Source: Gordius sp. MW1 (taxonomy: Eukaryota; Nematomorpha; Gordioida; Gordea; Gordiidae). From it: 64,000 nucleotides of DNA. A program made the translations under genes and the position numbers. The notes below the pieces were generated by a model. That model was not told the origin of the DNA. It did no database searches and saw only the letters and a list, made by a program, of their open reading frames with translations. Shown piece after piece: positions 25,532-37,161 of the stretch. Location of the stretch: positions 6,640,501-6,704,500 of the forward strand of contig OZ038528.1 of the NCBI GenBank assembly GCA_964036665.1, read 5' to 3'. The number at the start of each line of letters is the position of its first letter. Within the stretch, counting starts at the first letter, position 1.

Positions 25532-25783
25532 TTTTAAAATTTAAATTTTGGCGCAGTTTACTGCAATAGGTTACCATTTACAACAAAGTACGAAGGAGCC
25601 GCCTTGGAATTGCGCATGGAAACAGTGCCGTAGCTAGGTGGGGGCCCAGGGGGCCCGGCCCCCCCCCCCTCAGGAATAAAAACCGGGCCCCATGAGCCCC
25701 CCCAAGGAAAAATCTTAGGCCCCTGGGCCCCGTAAGCCATTTTTTTATTTTATCCTAATTAAGAAAAAGTATGAAGATTATAA

Positions 25784-28338
25784 GGTTCCTAGGCTAAATC
25801 CCGAAAGCGCACAATCCCGAATTTTAATGCTACACTTTTACGGCAATTAACATATGGTAAAAAATATGCAATCATATAATCAAGCTTTTAATGAATATTT
25901 GGTTGAGAGAACAAATCAAGATAATACAGAAAGTATAAGTAAGCTTAATATCTAAATATTTATAAATTATCTTTAGAATTTAAAAAGTCGAGTAGAAAAA
26001 ATTTGATTCTGACCCATAAAGACTTGGATTATACCAAAATTAAAGATGGAAAACTTTATCATTTGTTAATTGTTAAAGCTTAATTTCATCAAATAAAAGT
26101 CTATTCTAGATATAAATAGGTTATCATAATTCCTTAAATTAATACTGAGATTCTTAAAAGTGCAGGAGATATTTAGATAACTCTTGACATCTCACATGAA
26201 GGTAACTTATAATTCTTAGCACTTATATATTATATAGCTTATTCAAATTATTTGTAAGTTTATTTATAACATTCTATGATTTTTTAGGAGAGGGTGTATC
26301 AGTTCTTCCTACAAATCTTTAGATTATACAACAGAGCTAGAGTATTATCATTTGTTAATTGTTAAAGCTTAATTACATCAAATAAAAGTCTATTCTAGAT
26401 ATAAATAGGTTAAATCAATGATTCCTTAAATTAATACTGAGATTCTTAAAAGTGCAGGAGATATTTAGATAACTCTTAGGTAAAGTTTCTTTGAATATGA
26501 CTAATTTTGCTCATAACAAAAATAGCTTTTTTAATTTTATGATGAACATATTAAATAAGGTACAAACTATAAATTTAGAAAATTTGGCTAAAAAAAACTT
26601 AAAAACAAAAATTAATAGAATCGTCCAAACTTAAGGAAGTGTTGACACTTTAAATAAAAATACATCATATAAGGTTATATTTAATAATATGAAAAAATCT
26701 AAATGTAATGTCTATAAACATATACAACTATAAAAATGATAATTTTTGTGTAAAAATGAGTATCAAATTTAATTTATTGTAGATTAAAATGAAAATTATA
26801 ATTAAGTAACTTAATAAACATAGTATAATGAGTTCATTAATTTAGAATTTTTGTGTATTAAGTTGCTAAGCTTTAATAATATTTACTATAATGTATAAAC
26901 TCTTAAAACTATAAAATTAGATTATAAAACAAAGCTAAAATATTGTTATTTGTTGATTGTTAGAGCTTAATTTTATCAAATAAAAGCCTATGCTAGATAT
27001 ATATAGATTAAATGAATGAAAGTATAACCAATCTTTTACTCATTGATAGATTACTCATTATTTACAATTTTATAACCATAAATTCAACAAATTCCATAAA
27101 ATGGTATCAGAAATATACATGTAATATTTTCCAAAACAAAATTTTTATAATGTGGGTCTAACTTAAATTTCTATATGACAATAAGTATATTATTGATATT
27201 TCTTGAAATTAAGTTTGGTAAAATATAAAATTTTTCACATTCCTAAAAAAGTTATTGATAGGTACCAGATTTTCATAACCTGCTATAACATTTTCTAATT
27301 AGACTTTTTAAAACAAGAACAAGATTTTAAGGCATTTTTTTGCTAGGCTCTTTGGTAAGCATTAAATGTAAAAATTGGGGTAAGAGTTTCATCCATCAAT
27401 CATCTTATATATCAATATAACAGCACATCAATAAGTAAACATTAGTTGAGGTAGATAAGAATAAAATAGAAATAGTTAGTGATTTAGTTATAAATAAATT
27501 TGCCTTATAATAATAGCAAAAACTTAATACAAAAGCTTATCTAATCACATGCACATTGATACTAATCATATTTAACAATGATCCCTTTACAATCTTATAG
27601 GATCTAAATTAAGTTATATAGCATCATAAATTGTATGAATAATTTCTATTTAATCTAATGGCTAAAGAGATTGCCCTTTTAAAATTTAATATTTTTTCTA
27701 TTAAAGTACAAAAAAACTTTAACAAATTTCTTATATGTTTACTTGCTGAGATTATACTCTGTAACTATATCACTTAACGTTCTAAATATTCCATTAATCA
27801 ACTTTTATAAAAGAATCTAGAGGCATGGGATAGCACTGGGATGATATCCTTTATATAATACTTAAATTTATTATATATTGCTTATTTATACACCACCTTA
27901 TACCAAACAAACGTATATCAGTTAATTATATAATTAGTAAATTGTAAAGGTTCCACCCAAATATAGCTCTTGAGTACATAATACCCAAACATTATTGTAT
28001 ACCTAATAGGATTAATGATTCCCTGATTTTAAATACGTTAAAATTACCTTAGATATTGATTCCAAACGATTATTATTAATGGCATCCTTTAATTTATACC
28101 TTGTCACTAAATATTAATACTCATCAGTGATCTGTAAATAAAGCTATATTATGTTACTTGGTGCAGAGGTTAATTAAATGTGATTCTTACATAAGTAAAT
28201 TGTAAAGGGGCACCCAAATCTTGCTCTTGATTATGGATAAAACTTTAAAATTAAAAAACATATGGAAATTTGAAAATCGTAGCAGTAGCATTATTGTAGC
28301 TTCGGGATTGTGCCTTTTCGGGATTTAGCCTATATCCC
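25784..28338. mobile_element. 2.56-kb non-autonomous TIR element
   Basis: Inverted ends of about 38 bp share TAGGCTAAATCCCGAAA and GCACAATCCCGAA. GATTATAA flanks both sides (25776-25783 and 28339-28346), while other units carry it once. The interior is extremely AT-rich with no open frame of note. It holds internal direct repeats: a block of about 130 bp near 26054-26185 returns at 26346-26478, and its first half again near 26942-27013. A second pair (TTGTAAAGG...CACCCAAAT...GCTCTTGA) lies near 27947 and 28199. The 8-bp duplication fits several superfamilies (hAT, Merlin, P-like); none can be chosen from the ends alone. Confidence 0.8.
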
Positions 28339-31303
28339 GATTATAATTATTTGTTTTTGAATATAACTTTTGATTATAATATAAAGTCCAAATATTTGTT
28401 TAGTAAATGCAATTTCAACGGTTAGCCTAATATTAACATTAAATGATATTAGAGATGAGGATCACTATCAAATTCTTTATAATAAGGCGAAAGATTTAGC
28501 TTCAATTTTTGATTTAGTACCTTCTAAACGTATTAAAAAACCAAAAAACGTATGACACTTTTTACTCTTTTGAATCTACCAATTCATTAATTGATTTTAA
28601 AATTGATTTATATTATCCTAATCGATAGAATAATAGCAGAATTAAATATAAGATTTTCGGAAATTAATTGTTATTTATATAGGTCCTTAGAAGGTTTCAT
28701 GTGCGTAGCCAGCATTTGAATTAGAGGGGCGCAAAAATGATTTAGGAAGGGGCAAAATATTTATTTTTTCAAATTTCAGCCATAATTTTAATAAATTTCA
28801 ACAAATTCTTGGATTTAGAGGGGGGCGGCCGCCTCCCCTTGCCCCCCCTCTGGCTACGCCCAAGAAAAGTTTAAACCCTTCATCCCCTTTTTTTGTGACA
28901 AGTCTCTTATACCAGAAGTAATTAACCATTACGACTAAGACTGCACGATGCCGAAATAATAATGGCAAAAAATTATGTAATATATTATAATTCTTTACTT
29001 CGAATTCAAACTAATTTCATCTAAAATTATTAAGTAAAATTTTGATTCATTTAATTTTGACAGAATTAAGGTTCATTTAGCCGTTATGTTTATTAGTTCA
29101 TTTTAATTTTTAGGTGGTGTAAAGGGGTGGGGGGGTTGTGCAAATATATCTATGGTATCATCAGGGGCAATAACTTAGAAATACTTATTCTCGAACAAAT
29201 TTTAATTTCATAATTATTTTTTTTATATTTTATGTTAAAATCGCCTTTTGAGGATCTAGCCTTATAAAGGCTTTTAAATTTTCTCATTGTTTTCCTGATA
29301 TAAATGCTGCCTGAAAATGCTGCCAATATTGCATATGTAAAATTAAAATTTGTTATATATATGGCCAAGATTTTTTGGGGTTGTAGCAATAAAATATTTT
29401 TATAAAAACTTTGTTGTATAGTTTTTTTACTATTTGTATTATTTTTAAATGTCAACAATTTCTTGTCAATATCCCCGTTCCACTTTGTGCCCTTACAAAA
29501 AACTTATTATACCAAGTGAAATTTTCTATATTATTTCAACTACATTACTTTGTTTTATTTATGAATAAATTTTATTTATTTTATGCCCTAGAAACCTGCG
29601 GGTCTAAAACATACCACTGTGATGTTATTAGAAAAAATACAAAAAGTAGTAGCGGAATTTTAAGTTTGTCCAACGTTTATGAGGGAAAAATTTACATTTG
29701 CCTTTGACCCATGGTCGTATCCAGGTTTTGGATTAGGAGGGGGGGCGGGCAATACCTATTTAAGGCTTTTTTTATTTAAAATTTTTTGTCCCCCCCCATG
29801 GCTTGACCAGAACAGCCCCCCACTGGTTCCATATCATCGGGCCCCGTAAAAAAGGCTGGCAAAGATTCCGTTTCGTTAGCAGCACCTTTCTTCTTGTCGG
29901 ATTCCTTCAATAGCTCCGCTTGTCGCCTTTACCACGAAAGGAAATAAAATTATTAATAAAAGTCATTGGAGATATTTTAAGTCAGCCTTGTAAAAAATCA
30001 AGCCCGTGAGGCATATCAAAATGGAATGGATCAAGTATTTAAATTTACAGTACACATGTCAATTATCTTGATGTATATTCTCTCCCGCCTTGGCCTTAAA
30101 AAACACCATACTATGTTGATCAAGTGAGATCTTAAGGCTTGTCTAAATATCGGATTTTGCTGCGCAGCAAAAATCGTCGTACGGTTTATAACAGAGCCGT
30201 GTCTTAATTTTGAATTCACAATAGATTTGCATTTCAGAAACATAACATAACTGCGATTTTGTAAGATGCAAATTTTTTCCTAAGTTTAAATGTTGTATGT
30301 TTTTCAAATTTTTAGGTATTGGCAAAGTTTAGATTTAATCTCAAGAGTTGAAATAAACAAAAATATGCATAGCAATTAAAACGTTAACTATCAAAAAACA
30401 AAATTTTATTGATTACAATTGTGTATGACCCATGAAATTGAATCGGATATTTAGACAAAGATAAATTCGCGCGATTTGAAATAATTCCGAGATTCAGACA
30501 AGCCCTTAAGAGGGGTTTACTTCATTGGCGGACATCGACAGGTGAAATTTAAAAATCCTTAGCATATTTATACGTTTAGAATATTCTATCTCAATTAACC
30601 AGCAAACTTTTTATTTTGCTCTTAATAAAAAGCAACTCAACCTAATAAAGCTTCTAAATTATACACCTTTTTTATATTAGTTTACTAATTTATGTAAAAA
30701 TGTTTTAAGCCCAAGGTGCTTTATAATTTTTCATTTGGGGGTATAATTAAAACTTTATTTGAGGTTAAGTTAGTATGCAGAACTTTGCAAGACACTAAAT
30801 AGATGATTGGAAGAGCAACTTAATTCAATATAGTTCAAACCAACATTCACATGTCATGTCAATTAAACTATTATGGGCACAATCAGCATTTACATAAAAG
30901 AAAAAGAATTTCTATGATATAAAACGTAAAATAGGCATTAAAAATTTTTAAGCAATCTGCACCAAAAAAAATTAGAAAGTTATTATAATGGGTCAACTCT
31001 GAAAAATTCAAATGACAGCAATTTTAAAATTATAAGACAATTTTGATAAATGGTAGGAAATTTTGAACCAATTCCTAATTTAATTGGTTAATCCTATGAG
31101 GAATTTACAGCTAAATTAAAAAACACCCTATTGAAAGTGTGCTAAAAATAACCAATTTATGCCAAATGACAAAACCATAGGACACTTAGATTTAAAATTA
31201 AAGAATGTATATAAAGAAGTTAGTTTGTTATTAGAAATTTAATGCTTTAGCAAATTAAGAAAATAAATTATAACGAGAGCTTTAAAAATTATATTTTTCT
31301 TAT

Positions 31304-32626
31304 TTACTTTTGCATAAATTCAACAAATTGTGAATCAGAGGAATTTTCTTTAATGCCACGATTATAGCGGAAGCCACCATGAAGTACAAATTCAATTTTT
31401 TGGTCAATTTGATTCTCAGAAGTAGGAGAATCCATCATGTTCAACTTTTTAATAATTGAGATATGCACATTTGTTAGCAATATATATTTGCCAACCTAAA
31501 TGTGTTTTAAACATCTATAAATTTTTATTACTGGAATTTTGTTGCATTCATTAATATGTTCATCATAAATATAGATTGGAACAATACATTCAGGAGGAAT
31601 AAGCTGAATTAGATCATTATCTTCTTCTATATCAGAACCTTCATCAGTTGATAAATTTACACTTTTAATTTGATTAGCTCTAAAAACAATCCTTCTTAAA
31701 TGATATCTTAATTCTTTACAAATTCAATATTGTCCCATCCCACACATATATTAGTAAAGGAATATCCAATTGACATTTTGCAAGCATTTGACATTTTAAA
31801 TCAATATACTTTCCAGGAACACACTGATTTAAAGTACAAACCATTGTTTCAATTAAAGGTTGACTTTTTAAAATCCAAAGTCTAAGTTTTTTGGCCTAGG
31901 CTATGTATTCTCGATTTTGAGTGATAAATAACAAAACGTAAAACGCATTTCTTAAACGTTCCATTGCATCTAATCCTAACCCTAACCTAAAACGCTGACC
32001 TAAAACCCTAACCCCGAACCTTTACCCTGTCCCTTAAAGATAATTTTGACTTGAAAGGATTATCTTTAAACAATACACAAATTCGAACGCGATGATTGCG
32101 CTCGGGAATGGAACGTTTAAGAAATGCGTTTTACGTTTTGTTATTTATCACTCAAAATCGAGAATACATAGCCTGGTTCAAGTTTTTTGATCTAAATTAT
32201 TCTTCAACAATCTAAATTATATATTACAATTTCATTATCTATAGCCTCAACAGTAAAACAATGTGATGATGAGCATAAAGGAACATAATCATCTGATATA
32301 ACTTCACTAAATATGAGATAGGAAAAACCAGCAAGACCAACCCCATTTAATTTGTTATTGAACTGCTCAATCTAAAAAGGTTTTTTAAATTTGGCTCTTA
32401 GTACTTTTAAACGATGAATGCGGATAATTTTTCCAATTTCAAACGCACGATAAGGTATGGAACCGGTAAAAAATAAAGTACATATGAATTTGTCATCGTT
32501 TATGATGCTGGGATCAACAATTCCAATTGTTATATTTTTTTGATTGAATTTTACATATCGTATAACACCATATATGTTATATCTTTTATTTTCCTCCATG
32601 TCGCTCAACTCATTATATGTATACAT
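31304..32626 (-). pseudogene. POT1: POT1-like pseudogene split by MITE (unit 7)
   Basis: Same pseudogene with a 286-bp MITE inserted between OB1 and OB2. The OB1 frame is intact at 32372-32626, now ending KKPF instead of KKSF, with one further private change (LKVLRAKF). Confidence 0.85.
31894..32179. mobile_element. Mutator-like MITE (unit 7 copy)
   Basis: A 286-bp hairpin-type element. Its ends are inverted copies over about 65 bp (CCTAGGCTATGTATTCTCG on the left, CGAGAATACATAGCCTGG on the right). AAGTTTTTTG is duplicated on both sides (31884-31893 and 32180-32189) and present once in units 1-6. A 9-10 bp duplication with long inverted ends is typical of Mutator-like elements. The centre holds telomere-like runs (CCTAACCCTAACC, AAACCCTAACCCC). 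No coding capacity. Confidence 0.85.
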
Positions 32627-35600
32627 TTTTAAAATTTAAATTTTGGCGCAGTTTTACTGCAATAGGTTACCATTTACAACAAAGTACGAAGGAGCCGCCT
32701 TGGAATTGCGCATGGAAACAGTGCCGTAGCTAGGTGGGGGCCCAGGGGGCCCGGCCCCCCCCCCCCCCTCAGGAATAAAAACCGGGCCCCATGAGCCCCC
32801 CCAAGGAAAAATCTTAGGCCCCTGGACCCCGTAAGCCATTTTTTTATTTTATCCTAATTAAGAAAAAGTATGAAGATTATAATTATTTGTTTTTGAATAT
32901 AACTTTTGATTATAATATAAAGTCCAAATATTTGTTTAGTAAATGCAATTTCAACGGTTAGCCTAATATTAACATTAAATGATATTAGAGATGAGGATCA
33001 CTATCAAATTCTTTATAAGGCGAAAGATTTAGCTTCAATTTTTGATTTAGTACCTTCTAAACGTATTAAAAAACCAAAAAACGTATGACACTTTTTACTC
33101 TTTTGAATCTACCAATTCATTAATTGATTTTAAAATTGATTTATATTATCCTAATCGATAGAATAATAGCAGAATTAAATATAAGATTTTCGGAAATTAA
33201 TTGTAATTTATATAGGTCCTTAGAAGGTTTCATGTGCGTAGCCAGCATTTGAATTAGAGGGGCGCAATAATAATTTAGGAAGGGGCAAAATATTTATTTT
33301 TTCAAATTTCAGCCATAATTTTAATAAATTTCAACAAATTCTTGAAATTAGAGGGGGGCGGCCGCCTCCCCTTGCCCCCCCTCTGGCTACGCCCATGGAA
33401 AGTTTAAACCCTTCATCCCCTTTTTTTGTGACAAGTCTCTTATACCAGAAGTAATTAACCATTACGACTAAAACTGCACGATGCCGAAATAATAATGGCA
33501 AAAAATTATGTAATATATTATAATTCTTTACTTCGAATTCAAACTAATTTCATTTAAAATTATTAAGTAAAATTTTGATTCATTTAATTTTGACAGAATT
33601 AAGGTTCATTTAGCCGTTATGTTTATTAGTTCATTTTAATTTTTAGGTGGTGTAAAGGGGTGGGGGGGGGGGGGTTGTGCAAATATATCTATGGTATCAT
33701 CAGGGGCAATAACTTAGAAATACTTATTCTCGAACAAATTTTAATTTCATAATTATTTTTTTTATATTTTATGTTAAAATTACGCCTTTTGAGGATCTAG
33801 CCTTATAAAGGCTTTTAAATTTTCTCATTGTTTTACTGATATAAATGCTGCCTGAAAATGCTGCCAATATTGCATATGTAAAATTAAAATTTGTTATATA
33901 TATGGCCAAGATTTTTTGGGGTTGTGGCAATAAAATATTTTTATAAAAACTTTGTTGTATAGTTTTTTTACTATTTGTATTATTTTTAAATGTCAACAAT
34001 TTCTTGTCAATATCCCCGTTCCACTTTGTGCCCTTACAAAAAACTTATTATACCAAGTGAAATTTTCTATATTATTTCAACTACATTACTTTGTTTTATT
34101 TATGAATAAATTTTATTTATTTTATGCCCTAGAAACCTGCGGGTCTAAAACATACCACTGTGATGTTATTAGAAAAAATACAAAAAGTAGTAGCGGAATT
34201 TTAAGTTTGTCCAACGTTTATGAGGGAAAAATTTACATTTGCCTTTGACCCATGGTCGTATCCAGGTTTTGGATTGGGGGGGGGGCGGGCAATACCTATT
34301 TAAGGCTTTTCTTATTTAAAATTTTTTGTCCCCCCCCATGGCTTGACCAGAACAGCCCCCCACTGGTTCCATATCATCGGGCCCCGTAAAAAAGGCTGGC
34401 AAAGATTCCGTTTCGTTAGCAGCACCTTTCTTCTTGTCGGATTCCTTCAATAGCTCCGCTTGTCGCCTTTACCACGAAAGGAAATAAAATTACTAATAAA
34501 AGTCATTGGAGATATTTTAAGTCAGCCTTGTAAAAAATCAAGCCCGTGAGGCATATCAAAATGGAATGGATCAAGTATTTAAATTTACAATACACATGTC
34601 AATTATCTTGATGTATATTCTCTCCCGCCTTGGCCTTAAAAAACACCATACTATGTTGATCAAGTGAGATCTTAAGGCTTGTCTTAATATCGGATTTTTG
34701 CGCAGCAAAAATCGTCGTACGGTTTATAACAGAGCCGTGTCTTAATTTTGAATTCACAATAGATTTGCATTTCAGAAACATAACATAACTGCGATTTTGT
34801 AAGATGCAAATTTTTTCCTAAGTTTAAATCTTGTATGTTTTTCAAATTTTTAGGTATTGGCAAAGTTTAGATTTAATCTCAAGAGTTGAAATAAACAAAA
34901 ATATGCATAGCAATTAAAACGTTAACTATCAAAAAACAAAATTTTATTGATTACAGTTGTGTATGACCCATGAAATTGAATCGGATATTTAGACAAAGAT
35001 AAATTCGCGCGATTTGAAATAATTCCGAGATTCAGACAAGCCCTTAAGAGGGGTTTACTTCATTGGCGGACATCGACAGGTGAAATTTAAAAATCCTTAG
35101 CATATTTATACGTTTAGAATATTCTATCTCAATTAACCAGCAAACTTTTTATTTTGCTTTTAATAAAAAGCAACTCAACCTAATAAAGCTTCTAAATTAT
35201 AAACCTTTTTTATATTAGTTTACTAATTTATGTAAAAATGTTTTAAGCCCAAGGTGCCTTATAATTTTTCATTTGGGGGTATAATTAAAACTTTATTTGA
35301 GGTTAGGTTAGTAGGTTAGTATGCAGAACTTTGCAGGAAACACTAAATAGATGATTGGAAGAGCAACTTAATTCAATATAGTTCAAACCAACATTCACAT
35401 GTCAATTAAACTATTATGGGCACAATCAGCATTTACATAAAAGAAAAAGAATTTCTATGATATAAAACGTAAAATAGGCATTAAAAATTTTTAAGCAATC
35501 TGCACCAAAAAAATTAGAAAGTTATTATAATGGGTCAACTCTGAATAATTCAAATGACAGCAATTTTAAAATTATAAGACAATTTTGATAAATGGTAGGA

Positions 35601-35843
35601 AATTTTGAACCAATACCTAATTTAATTGGTTAATCCTATGAGGAATTTACAGCTATTTAAAAACACCCTATTGAAAGTGTGCTAAAAATAACCAATTTAT
35701 GCCAAATGACAAAACCATAGGACACTTAGATTTAAAATTAAAGAATGTATATAAAGAAGTTAGTTTGTTATTAGAAATGTAATGCTTTAGCAAATTAAGA
35801 AAATAAATTATAACGAGAGCTTTAAAAATTATATTTTTCTTAT

Positions 35844-37161
35844 TTACTTTTGCATAAATTCAACAAATTGTGAATCAGAGGAATTTTCTTTAATGCCACG
35901 ATTATAGCGGGAGCCACCATGAAGTACAAATTCAATTTTGGTCAATTCGATTCTCAGAAGTAGGAGAATCCATCATGTTCAACTTTTTAATAATTGAGAT
36001 ATGCACATTTGTTAGCAATATATATTTGCCAACCTAAATGTGTTTTAAACATCTATAAATTTTTATTACTGGAATTTTGTTGCATTCATTAATATGTTCA
36101 TCATAAATATAGATTGGAACAATACATTCAGGAGGAATAAGCTGAATTAGATCTTTATCTTCTTCTATATCAGAACCTTCATCAGTTGATAAATTTACAC
36201 TTTTAATTTGATTAGCTCTAAAAACAATCCTTCTTAAATGATATCTTAATTCTTTACAAATTCAATATTGTCCCATCCCACACATATATTAGTAAAGGAA
36301 TATCCAATTGACATTTTGCAAGCATTTGACATTTTAAATCAATATACTTTCCAGGAACACACTGATTTAAAGTACAAACCATTGTTTCAATTAAAGGTTG
36401 ACTTTTTAAAATCCAAAGTCTAAGTTTTTTGGCCTAGGCTATGTATTCTCGATTTTGAGTGATAAATAACAAAACGTAAAACGCATTTCTTAAACGTTCC
36501 ATTGCATCTAATCCTAACCTAAAACGCTGACCTAAAACCCTAACCCCGAACCTTTACCCTGTCCCTTAAAGATAATTTTGACTTGAAAAGATTATCTTTA
36601 AACAATAACACACAAATTCGAACGCGATGATTGCGCTCGGGAATGGAACGTTTAAGAAATGCGTTTTACGTTTTGTTATTTATCACTCAAAATCGAGAAT
36701 ACATAGCCTGGTTCAAGTTTTTTGATCTAAATTATTCTTCAACAATCTAAATTATATATTATAATTTCATTATCTATAGCCTCAACAGTAAAACAATGTG
36801 ATGATGAGCATAAAGGAACATAATCATCTGATATAACTTCACTAAATATGAGATAGGAAAAACCAGCAAGACCAACCCCATTTAATTTGTTATTGAACTG
36901 CTCAATCTAAAAAGGTTTTTTAAATTTGGCTTTTAGTACTTTTAAACGATGAATGCGGATAATTTTTCCAATTTCAAACGCACGATAAGGTATGGAACCG
37001 GTAAAAAATAAAGTACATATGAATTTGTCATCGTTTATGATGCTGGGATCAACAATTCCAATTGTTATATTTTTTTGATTGAATTTTACATATCGTATAA
37101 CACCATATATGTTATATCTTTTATTTTCCTCCATGTCGCTCAACTCATTATATGTATACAT
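35844..37161 (-). pseudogene. POT1: POT1-like pseudogene split by MITE (unit 8)
   Basis: Same pseudogene with the MITE at the same site and a private 2-bp loss near 35938. OB1 frame intact at 36907-37161. Confidence 0.85.
36432..36714. mobile_element. Mutator-like MITE (unit 8 copy)
   Basis: 283 bp. It differs from the other copies by loss of one CCCTAA unit and a 3-bp gain elsewhere. Same target duplication (36422-36431 and 36715-36724). Confidence 0.85.

Larger units (their letters stand above)
23029..29821. repeat. Array unit 6, with 2.56-kb insertion
   Basis: Length 6,793 bp. A 2,555-bp element (25784-28338) plus an 8-bp duplication explains the excess. The POT1 pseudogene is at 24505-25531. 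The hAT starts at 25623 and is split by the insertion, ending near 29819. Confidence 0.95.
29822..34361. repeat. Array unit 7, first with the Mutator-like MITE
   Basis: Length 4,540 bp, which is 4,244 bp plus a 286-bp MITE and its 10-bp duplication. Broken POT1 pseudogene 31304-32626, truncated hAT 32719 to about 34359. It shares with units 9-11 several variants absent from units 1-6 and 8 (ATAATAATTTAGG, CTTGAAATTAGAGG, a 4-bp loss giving CTTTATAAGGCG). Confidence 0.95.

Noticed and set aside
25558-25740. Gly/Pro-rich minus-strand frame seen in some units
   Set aside because: It reads the G/C-rich hAT terminus, and its presence depends only on C-tract length.
26054-27013. Possible gene in the 2.56-kb TIR element
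   Set aside because: All frames are short and dense in stops. The repeated blocks are non-coding direct repeats.
31970-32030. Interstitial telomere or chromosome end
   Set aside because: Only a few imperfect CCCTAA units inside a transposable element; no terminal array.
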